Assembly (NCBI GenBank): GCA_025751475.1
Contig: JAOWLD010000002.1
Span: 562,501-622,632 of the forward strand
DNA: 60,132 nucleotides
Direction: 5' to 3'
Source: Rhodobacteraceae bacterium XHP0102
Lineage (GTDB): Bacteria > Pseudomonadota > Alphaproteobacteria > Rhodobacterales > Rhodobacteraceae
Position numbers and translations under genes: made by a program. The notes beneath the pieces were generated by a model, which saw only the letters and a program-made list of their open reading frames with translations, had not been told where the DNA came from and ran no database searches. The first letter of the stretch is position 1, and the number at the start of each line of letters is the position of its first letter. Positions 54,018-60,132 of this stretch are shown here, piece by piece.

Positions 54018-54519
54018 GGGTTTCCAGCACCCTTTGCAGAATAGCCGTCTCGATCGTCACCGCCTTGCCGGATGCTGTCTCCATCTCTGCGGACAATTGT
54101 GCGGCCATCAGCGCCGCCACGCGTGTGGGCCAGGTGACCCAAAGATCCCGCTCCTGACGCGCCAGGCGAAACACCAAGGTCTCAGCCCGCGCGCGATCGA
54201 CCAGCACGCCCTTTTTCTTCTGGATCGAAAGCTGTCGCTCCTGCGCCTGATAGACGGTCAGCGCCGTGCGCGCCTTGATATAGGACGTGCTGTCACCCGA
54301 GCCCGAGACTGCAGGCCCGTCACTATTCGCACTGAAACTACCGCGTGAGCGGATCTGTTGATCCGGATCGGTCGTCGAACCACGTCGCGCATCCGAGGCC
54401 GCCGCGTTGATCGACCCATCGGCAAAGAGCACGAGCCGCCCGTTTTTGCGGGCCTTCTGCACGGCGCCGCGAGAGATCCCCGCGTGCTCGGCATAGGCGC
54501 GTTCGGATAGACCTTCCAT
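53965..54519 (-). CDS. terminase small subunit (Nu1-like)
   Basis: The 184-residue protein has an N-terminal winged-helix motif (LSERAYAEHAGISRGAVQKA), a Ser/Asp-rich linker, then a helical region (TALTVYQAQERQLSIQKKKG) and a C-terminal oligomer/TerL-binding part, as in Nu1. It recognises the packaging site. GAGGT lies before the ATG. It is the first gene of the late operon as read right to left. Confidence 0.82.
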   Translation of the reverse strand: MEGLSERAYAEHAGISRGAVQKARKNGRLVLFADGSINAAASDARRGSTTDPDQQIRSRGSFSANSDGPAVSGSGDSTSYIKARTALTVYQAQERQLSIQKKKGVLVDRARAETLVFRLARQERDLWVTWPTRVAALMAAQLSAEMETASGKAVTIETAILQRVLETHVREQLDALADLRVSLE

Positions 54520-54640
54520 GGCGATTGGAGTTACCTCAATATATTGAAAATAAACGACAAAAGTCGTCTATTTCAGTTGATTACACTTCAGTGTCGAGCG
54601 ATTCTTACATCAAGCAAATTGCTTGATTGGAGAAACACAA
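54520..54640. promoter_or_regulatory. divergent phage control region with two dyads (possible cos/operators)
   Basis: Between the terminase small subunit gene and the plus-strand early genes lie two inverted repeats: AAATA-ACGAC...GTCGT-TATTT at 54548-54573 and TCAAGC-AAATT-GCTTGA at 54610-54626, in AT-rich sequence unlike the flanks. Promoters for both directions are expected here, and in lambda-type phages cos sits just upstream of the small terminase gene. Confidence 0.5.
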
Positions 54641-54823
54641 ATGACCTTAGCCGACCGCTACAATGCCGAAGCCAAACGCCTGATGCCGCATATGGCTGAC
54701 GACCTTGCGGTGGACCCCGCGATCGACAACGCTGGCCACATCGACGAGATCGTGTTCCGCCGCAGCGAATACCTCGGTGGCATGGCCGCGGTTCTCCTTG
54801 CGCTGATTGAACAGCAGACGTGA
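54641..54823 (+). CDS. small phage early protein (60 aa)
   Basis: MTLADRYNAEAKRLMPHMAD opens a short helical acidic protein. GGAGAA lies at good distance before ATG 54641. No family was recognised. It is the first gene of a plus-strand cluster of five small genes divergent from the late operon, the position where phages keep modulators of host functions. Confidence 0.6.
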   Translation: MTLADRYNAEAKRLMPHMADDLAVDPAIDNAGHIDEIVFRRSEYLGGMAAVLLALIEQQT

Positions 54824-54833
54824 GGGCGTTGCA

Positions 54834-55052
54834 ATGAACGCGATCAGCACCATCCGCATCGACCACGATACGTTACCCAATCATTTTGACCGCTCGCGGC
54901 CGGACGCGGTCGCAGAGTCCATCGAGGCGACCCTGCGCGACGGTGGCATCACGGCCGATGCCTCCGATGTGATCTCGCACATCAAGATTGAACTACCGAC
55001 CACCCAGCTTGCCGCTGCCAGCAACATGTTGGCCAGCCTGCAAGTCATTTGA
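54834..55052 (+). CDS. small phage early protein (72 aa)
   Basis: This small protein (ISTIRIDHDTLPNHFDRSRP near the start) was not recognised. The start at 54834 is 10 bases after the preceding stop; the upstream in-frame ATG overlaps that gene. It is probably alpha/beta, with a C-terminal helix. It is cotranscribed with its neighbours. Confidence 0.55.
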   Translation: MNAISTIRIDHDTLPNHFDRSRPDAVAESIEATLRDGGITADASDVISHIKIELPTTQLAAASNMLASLQVI

Positions 55053-55063
55053 AGGAGGGCAGG

Positions 55064-55348
55064 ATGAGCACGCGTGCACAAATCGCCATTCAGACAGGAC
55101 CCGAAGAATGGGCACACGTTTACACTCACTACGACGGCTACCCGGCGCACATGTTGCCCGCGCTGGCCACCTGGACCCCCGAGGACATCCTTGCCGCCCG
55201 GGAAATCCGTCAGGTCCGCCCCGACGCGCTGGACTGCTTCAACCCGCCGCGGCCGCCCCGGATCCTGCCGCGCCCCACCTGCGAGCTTTGCCATCTCTAT
55301 CTTTGGCACGACGGGGTCTGGATCGATGTGACGGATCAGGAAGGGTGA
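55064..55348 (+). CDS. hypothetical phage early protein (94 aa)
   Basis: The protein begins MSTRAQIAIQTGPEEWAHVY and contains THYDGYPAHMLPAL, a pattern recurrent in small phage and plasmid proteins of unknown role, then a CxxC (CELC) near the C-terminus and an acidic end. GAAGGAGG precedes ATG 55064. Confidence 0.6.
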   Translation: MSTRAQIAIQTGPEEWAHVYTHYDGYPAHMLPALATWTPEDILAAREIRQVRPDALDCFNPPRPPRILPRPTCELCHLYLWHDGVWIDVTDQEG

Positions 55349-55450
55349 TCAAATAGCAACTATAGTGCTCTGATTTTGCTACGCTAATCGGCGTCAAAGA
55401 GCGATTGTGATCGTACCAAGACGATACAACTCACCTGAAAGGCCCACGCC

Positions 55451-55852
55451 ATGAGCAACCACATCACGCTGCCCAGCCAAAACGAAACCTTCGGCTTCTT
55501 TGGCACGCTAACCAACTGCCCACACCGCGACCGCCCCAGTGCGGAAGTCTGGGCCTTGGCCTTTGCGCTTATCGCGGACGCAACCCACGCCGACAGCGAG
55601 GACGAGATGGTCGGCATCCGCGAGTTGCTCGACAGCCGCATGGGCCGGCATTTCGCCGACGATGTGATCGGCAACCTCACCGGCTGTAGCATCAACCTTG
55701 AGACTGCGATCACCGCCACAATCGCCAAATGGCAGGACTGGCGCATCAGCCGTCGCACCCAGCGCGAGGAAGGGATCCCTGCAGGGCTGCCTTACCTCAC
55801 CGGCTGGGTGCAGCATTTTGCGATCACGGCAGCGATGGAAAACGCCGACTGA
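55451..55852 (+). CDS. hypothetical phage early protein (133 aa)
   Basis: This soluble helical protein was not recognised (NETFGFFGTLTNCPHRDRPS near the start, ATIAKWQDWRISRRTQREEG near the end). It is separated from the preceding gene by about 100 bases that contain AT-rich sequence and an ACTATAGT palindrome (about 55361-55368), so it may have its own promoter. Confidence 0.55.
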   Translation: MSNHITLPSQNETFGFFGTLTNCPHRDRPSAEVWALAFALIADATHADSEDEMVGIRELLDSRMGRHFADDVIGNLTGCSINLETAITATIAKWQDWRISRRTQREEGIPAGLPYLTGWVQHFAITAAMENAD

Positions 55853-55887
55853 CCCAAGATTATCAACCCAAAATTTGCGAGGCTCCG

Positions 55888-56457
55888 ATGCCCAAGATTA
55901 CCGACACCCAGTCCATCATTCTTACCCGCGCCGCGACCCGGCCCGGAAATGTGGCCATGCCACTGCCCGACGGGCTGGCTGGCGCTGCTGCCAAGATGGC
56001 GGTGGCCAAGATGATCGAGCGCGGCTGGCTCGAAGAGGTTGATGCCAACGTCCGCCGCAATGAGCCGCTCTGGCGCGAGACCGGCGATGGTCATGGCACC
56101 ACGCTGATCGCCACCGAGGCTGGGCTTGAGGCCATCGGGGTCAACCCTGTCGTGGCGAGCACGGTCAGCAATGTCCGCAAGGCAGCGCCGGCGGAGAAGG
56201 CCGCTGTCATCGCGGCGGACGACACTCCCGGTCTGAAGCTGGCGTCCATCCGACAAGGCACCAAGCAGGCGCTGTTGATCGAGATGCTTCAGCGACCCGG
56301 TGGCGTTTCGATACAAGAGATCGGCAACGAGCTTGGCTGGTTGTCGCATACCGCGAGAGGTGTGATTTCCGGGGCGCTCAAAAAGAAGCTGGGCCTGCCA
56401 ATCACGTCCGAGAAACATCCCGAGCGGGGGACGGTTTACAAGCTCGACGCGGCTTGA
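55888..56457 (+). CDS. DUF3489 family protein
   Basis: The 189-residue protein has an N-terminal half resembling winged-helix units (SIILTRAATRPGNVAMPLPD) and a C-terminal DUF3489 domain (RQGTKQALLIEMLQRPGGVS, WLSHTARGVISGALKKKLGL), itself a winged-helix-like fold. Such genes are common in alphaproteobacterial phages and islands and may bind DNA. The start at 55888 lies 35 bases after the preceding stop. Confidence 0.75.
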   Translation: MPKITDTQSIILTRAATRPGNVAMPLPDGLAGAAAKMAVAKMIERGWLEEVDANVRRNEPLWRETGDGHGTTLIATEAGLEAIGVNPVVASTVSNVRKAAPAEKAAVIAADDTPGLKLASIRQGTKQALLIEMLQRPGGVSIQEIGNELGWLSHTARGVISGALKKKLGLPITSEKHPERGTVYKLDAA

Positions 56458-56466
56458 TCCGCAAAC

Positions 56467-56673
56467 TTATCGCCAACGCTCGAACAGCCGACGCAGGGCA
56501 TAGCTGCGGACAAGTGATATCGTCACGAACACGGCGCCAATCGCAAGGCTGTCGCCAAGGCTGACTTGCAGCCCGAACCAAGGAAACACTACGATTTGCG
56601 TCACCACGGCCAGCGCATAGCCGACCACGACGTTGGTGATCGCCTCGATCAGTGAACGGCGGCGCGATTGCAT
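56467..56673 (-). CDS. small membrane protein (DUF7220-like)
   Basis: The 68-residue protein has two membrane segments (~15-30: VVVGYALAVVTQIVVF; ~40-55: LGDSLAIGAVFVTISLV) and a basic C-terminus (RSYALRRLFERWR). Such proteins often accompany ParB-methyltransferase genes in phages. The ATG shares a base with the methyltransferase stop, so the two are coupled. Confidence 0.7.
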   Translation of the reverse strand: MQSRRRSLIEAITNVVVGYALAVVTQIVVFPWFGLQVSLGDSLAIGAVFVTISLVRSYALRRLFERWR

Positions 56674-57935
56674 CAGGCTGCAACCCGCTTGGATTTGAGC
56701 GCCGCGAAACTCTCACCGCTGTCCGCCAAAACGGCGTCTTCACCGGTGAAGGCCTGCCAGCGTTCGATGGCCACATCAACGTAAACCGGATTGAGCTCCA
56801 CACCGTAGCAGATGCGCCCCGTGGTCTCGGCTGCGATCAGCGTCGTGCCCGATCCCATGAATGGCTCGTAGACTGCCTGGCCGGGGTTTGAGTTGTTCAA
56901 GATCGGACGGCGCATGCATTCGACAGGCTTTTGGGTGCCGTGGACGGTCTCGGCATCCTGGTCCTTGTTTGCAATCTGCCAGAGCGTGGTCTGTTTGCGA
57001 TCGCCAGCCCAGTGGCCCTTCCCCTTGGCGCGCACGGCATACCAGCAGGGCTCATGCTGCCAATGGTAATCCCCGCGGCTCAGCACCAGCCTGTCTTTGG
57101 CCCAGATGATCTGGGAGCGGATGGCGAAACCCGCGCCCACCAAGCTATCGGCCACAGTCGCCGCATGCAGCGCGCCATGCCAGATGTAGGCCACATCGCC
57201 AGGAAAGAGGGACCAGGCCTCGCGCCAGTCCGCACGGTCATCGTTCAGCACCTTGCCGGTGCGTTTGGTTTTTGCCGCGCCGGCCTGGTTGCGCCAGGAT
57301 GGATCGTATTCGACGCCATAGGGTGGATCGGTCACCATGAGGAGCGGCTTCACGCTGCCGAGGAGCCGCCCGACCACATCGGCGCTTGTGCTATCCCCAC
57401 AGATTAGCCGATGGGCTCCGAGGTGCCAGAGGTCCCCAGCTACCGACACCGGCGTGACCGGGGGCTCTGGGATATTATCCTCGCCATCGACAGCGCCCTC
57501 GTCGCTCAGGGCCTCTGGGTCCTGCAAGAGGGCATCCAGATCCTCCTCCGAGAAGCCCAGTAGATCGAGATCGAAATCTTCGGCCAGGAGCCCAGCGATT
57601 TCGTCGCGCAGGACAGCCTCATCCCATTCGCCGAGCTCGGTCAGCTTGTTATCGGCGATCCGGTAGGCGCGCCGTTCCGCTTCATCGAGATGGCCGAGCC
57701 GGATGACAGGGGCCTCTGTCAAGCCGAGCGCACCCGCGGCCAGTATACGCCCGTGACCGGCGATCAACTCGCCGTCGTCCGCCACCAGGCACGGCACCGT
57801 CCAGCCGAACTTGGCCATGCTGGCGGCAATCTTCGCCACCTGCGCCTCGCCATGGATCTTTGCGTTCTTGGCATAGGGGTGCAGCTGTTCGATCGGCCAG
57901 ACCTCAATCTGGCGCGGCGCAAAAACCAGTTCCAT
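56673..57935 (-). CDS. ParB/Srx-domain DNA methyltransferase fusion
   Basis: The 420-residue protein has an N-terminal ParB-like domain (~10-110: HPYAKNAKIHGEAQVAKIAA, LIAGHGRILAA), an acidic linker, and a beta-class DNA methyltransferase domain with motif IV DPPYG (~203) before motif I FMGSGTT (~360). These N6-adenine or N4-cytosine enzymes are common in phages and usually lack a restriction partner, as here. It may protect phage DNA or control genes. It is the last recognisable phage gene on the right. Confidence 0.9.
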   Translation of the reverse strand: MELVFAPRQIEVWPIEQLHPYAKNAKIHGEAQVAKIAASMAKFGWTVPCLVADDGELIAGHGRILAAGALGLTEAPVIRLGHLDEAERRAYRIADNKLTELGEWDEAVLRDEIAGLLAEDFDLDLLGFSEEDLDALLQDPEALSDEGAVDGEDNIPEPPVTPVSVAGDLWHLGAHRLICGDSTSADVVGRLLGSVKPLLMVTDPPYGVEYDPSWRNQAGAAKTKRTGKVLNDDRADWREAWSLFPGDVAYIWHGALHAATVADSLVGAGFAIRSQIIWAKDRLVLSRGDYHWQHEPCWYAVRAKGKGHWAGDRKQTTLWQIANKDQDAETVHGTQKPVECMRRPILNNSNPGQAVYEPFMGSGTTLIAAETTGRICYGVELNPVYVDVAIERWQAFTGEDAVLADSGESFAALKSKRVAA

Positions 57936-58479
57936 GGGGCGGGTAACTCACGGGGCAGGGGCGACGCATGTTAAAACCAAGCCCCCAAGATATGGGCTCG
58001 TCAACGATCGCGATGTCAGAAAAACAAAAGCGCTCGCGAGGGGTGTCCTCCGAGCGCAATTCTTCGATGATCAGGGAGTACGTCAAGGGGGCTAGAAATG
58101 TCAATCCAAAATGTGAATCGGAGTCACGTTTTGGCGTGGGTGGCTTCCCGCTGGATTCCGCGGATCCAAAACTGGCTTGGGTGGATTCTTGACTAAAATA
58201 GTAAAATCCATCTTCAGGATCTCTAACGCACGTGTAAGCGTTTGTTATTTCGATGTATTTTTTCTGGAGAAGTTAAGGATGGCTTCAAGGTGGATTCCCC
58301 GGTGAAAATCCAAGTCGCTAGGAAACTTGCGCGCTAAGCCCCCCCGTATACGGATTGGGCCCGGGAGGAACCATGGGAGAGGCTGGTTGTATGTGTTTGA
58401 AATTCGTTCGGGTTACGGAAGTTCAGTTCCATTTGCGATTTTGAAGTCTGAAAACAGTTATCGTGCAATACTGCACTTA
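57936..58479. other. 544-base gap at the prophage right side
   Basis: No convincing gene is seen: a 74-codon plus-strand frame (57968-58192) and a 66-codon minus-strand frame have no family or clear ribosome site. The sequence TGGATTC recurs at 58152, 58182 and 58291, and GGATTCCGCGGATCC at 58153-58167 is a near-palindrome. Composition turns AT-richer toward the right. The phage right end probably lies here. Confidence 0.45.
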
Positions 58480-60132
58480 TCAAACAACTGCTGTCTCAGG
58501 CACAAGAATTTCAATATCAGTGATAACGCCCCATGCAACCTCCTCATTGATCTGAGTATTCACTGTATTGGGTTCCGTTGACGGTGACAAATCATCTGAA
58601 AGGACTGCCTTAATATATTGGTCGATTGTGCCTTGATCATTGATGTTGAACGAAACTGAGGATCCAATAGTCTCGATAATCGATGCGATTAGGTCCGAGT
58701 AATCAATATCAAGATCGGCGCTGTCCTGCTGGGCTTCACCGAGAGATGTCCCCTCTGTTTCTAGTATTTCAATTATGTCGTTTATAAAATTTGTGATTTC
58801 AGCAGTCACGCGTGGGGTTGCAAATGACGTTCCAAAGTTAGTTCCCCATTCGAGTTTGCTGATGAGGCCATCTGCCAGGATGTCTACTGTTGCAAATGTC
58901 TCTTCGCTAGATATCAAAAGGTTCCCGCTTGAGTCTTTGTTCCACGCTCCCACATTAATTACATCACTGTAGTTGCTTCCCCAGTCGTAGATCCCTTGCG
59001 TTATATTTGGGGCTGCTTGGACGATCGGTGCTTGCAATGAAGCCAAGAAGTCCAAAGTCGGCATTTCAACACTCGCTGGTGCTCCTGCTATTGAAATGCT
59101 AAATGCTGAAAGGCTGTAATCATTGTGCTCAGGGTTGCCGGAAAACCGGTAATCATTAATGCTAAGCCAGTTGAGAATGACCTGCTCTACGGTTGTTCCG
59201 TTCCACACTCCATAACCTGGGACATTGAATACAGAGGTTTCAAAAAGTTGTTGATAGTGGCTGCCTGCGCCATTCAGCGTGTCGAGGTCAATAGCAATGA
59301 TCGCGGTCTTCTCGGGATTATCAAGCTGCTGCAACAGAGCTTCTAGTGCCCAGTCTCCATGGTTCACTGAAATGTCAGAAGTTTGATTAAACCTGTTAAA
59401 CACATAGTAATCATCGTATATATAACTACCAAACGTTGGGTCAAAGCCTGACCCACTTTGGATAAAATCATAGTCAAAGTCGTTTGTTGTAGAAGCAACA
59501 AATGTAGCTGGATAGAAGGATGCGTCTGAATCAGGTGTTAGCTGATAGAAGCCGCCAACCTGATCTTCGAATGTATATTCCCAGGTATCATAGCCATTAT
59601 AGCCGTTTGCTCCAGAGTCATACCATCGTGCAGTATTGAAGGCGCCATAATCAAAAAGAGTAAGATTCTGATGGCCAAGATCAAATATTCTGTCTGAGAA
59701 TTGGTCGACTAGAACAACTACAGAGCCGATGGTATTGTTAACATTAATGCTGAAGGTTTGGGAGCTGGATTGGGTTCCATCCGTTACTTCAATTGTGACG
59801 TCAGAACTACCTATTTGGCTGCCAGAGGGAGTACCCGTTAGAATAAGCGTTTCTGGATCAAACGTAAGCCAACTAGGCAGAGTGGTAGCTGTTGCTGTTA
59901 GCTGATCTCCAACATCTACATCGCTCGCAGAAAGTTGGTATGTATAAGTGTTGCCTTTGGTCACGCTAAGTGGCGCAGTGCTAGTGATCATTGGCGCGTC
60001 ATTAACCAAATCTATTGTTATTGTTTTCTGGGCAATTTCAGACTGGTTCCCAGCTTTATCTGTTGCGGTGGCCAGGATTTTGTATGTCCCGTCAGGCGGG
60101 AAGTCTGAAACTTGCGTCAATTGAAGCTGGGC
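58480..60132 (-). CDS. large surface protein with Ig-like repeats and subtilase (S8) domain, partial
   Basis: The frame is open to the window edge, so the N-terminal part is missing; 550 residues are visible. In order are an Ig-like module (DGTYKILATATDKAGNQSE), a cadherin/He_PIG module (VTKGNTYTYQLSASDVDVGD, LTGTPSG), then an S8 peptidase domain with Asp in VVVLVDQFSD, His in VNHGDWALEAL and Ser in GTSFATPRV. The C-terminus is Asp/Glu-rich (TDIEILVPE). The gene is AT-richer than the rest and is probably a secreted adhesin-protease acquired by transfer. It is not part of the prophage by content. Confidence 0.8.
   Translation of the reverse strand, partial: AQLQLTQVSDFPPDGTYKILATATDKAGNQSEIAQKTITIDLVNDAPMITSTAPLSVTKGNTYTYQLSASDVDVGDQLTATATTLPSWLTFDPETLILTGTPSGSQIGSSDVTIEVTDGTQSSSQTFSINVNNTIGSVVVLVDQFSDRIFDLGHQNLTLFDYGAFNTARWYDSGANGYNGYDTWEYTFEDQVGGFYQLTPDSDASFYPATFVASTTNDFDYDFIQSGSGFDPTFGSYIYDDYYVFNRFNQTSDISVNHGDWALEALLQQLDNPEKTAIIAIDLDTLNGAGSHYQQLFETSVFNVPGYGVWNGTTVEQVILNWLSINDYRFSGNPEHNDYSLSAFSISIAGAPASVEMPTLDFLASLQAPIVQAAPNITQGIYDWGSNYSDVINVGAWNKDSSGNLLISSEETFATVDILADGLISKLEWGTNFGTSFATPRVTAEITNFINDIIEILETEGTSLGEAQQDSADLDIDYSDLIASIIETIGSSVSFNINDQGTIDQYIKAVLSDDLSPSTEPNTVNTQINEEVAWGVITDIEILVPETAVV

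Noticed and set aside
26775-57935. The structural cluster as a gene transfer agent (RcGTA-like).
   Set aside because: Terminase is GpA type, capsid is lambda gpE type with a gpD-type decoration protein and lambda-type protease/scaffold; RcGTA uses an HK97-type head. Only the tail tip has a Rhodobacterales flavour.
57968-58192. A 74-codon plus-strand frame right of the methyltransferase.
   Set aside because: Low-complexity composition, no ribosome site and no recognisable domain.
7334-58300. Direct repeat TCAAG[A/G]TGGATTCCCC (15 of 16 matches) at 7334-7349 and 58285-58300 as att sites of a large element.
   Set aside because: A 15/16 match between two places in 60 kb is expected many times by chance, flanks do not match, and neither copy is at a tRNA gene or beside an integrase.
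58463-58476. Small hairpin GTGCA-ATAC-TGCAC after the subtilase gene as a terminator.
   Set aside because: Only five pairs and no T-tract on the minus strand.

Overview
The window is a piece of a GC-rich alphaproteobacterial chromosome, most likely a Rhodobacteraceae (Roseobacter-type) organism. This is judged from the 23S/5S rRNA sequence style, the fMet tRNA that closes the rRNA operon, and the Rhodobacterales-type phage tail-tip genes. No taxon search was possible.

Layout. Bases 1-2350 are the end of an rRNA operon (3' part of 23S, 5S, tRNA-fMet). Bases 2558-11485 are an accessory block: a tightly overlapping minus-strand set Fic protein > secreted SNase-like nuclease > RecD2-type helicase, followed by a SEC-C protein; then an exonuclease I homologue on the plus strand, a hypothetical gene, a tiny membrane protein, a peptidoglycan-binding envelope protein and a glycine-zipper lipoprotein. 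Bases 11687-25436 hold a complete type 1 BREX phage-defence operon in canonical order: WYL regulator (brxR), brxA, brxB, brxC, pglX, pglZ, brxL. Two extra same-strand genes follow, the second with a HARE-type winged helix and a PD-(D/E)XK-like pattern.

Bases ~26775-57935 are a lambda-like siphoprophage whose late operon runs right to left: terminases, gpW, portal, S49 protease with an internal scaffold, decoration protein, major capsid, head-tail joining, tail terminator, tail tube, a G/GT chaperone pair with a -1 frameshift signal, tape measure, Rhodobacterales-type tail tip, fibres, then M15 peptidase and an overlapping spanin pair. Three tRNA genes (anticodons CAU, UAA, UGA) sit antisense inside this operon. 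To its right are small plus-strand early genes and a ParB-methyltransferase fusion. I found no integrase, repressor or replication gene, so the element is either a remnant or has those genes elsewhere.

The right edge (58480-60132) is a partial, AT-richer gene for a large Ig-like/subtilase surface protein.

Most notable: (1) a textbook -1 programmed frameshift (A AAA AAC plus a stem-loop 6 nt downstream) that reveals a tail gene with no usable start codon of its own; (2) a tail-tip protein with an 11-cysteine ladder of hexapeptide repeats; (3) a sharp AT-rich mosaic insert in the specificity half of PglX; (4) the antisense tRNA trio; (5) the nuclease-like gene riding behind BREX.
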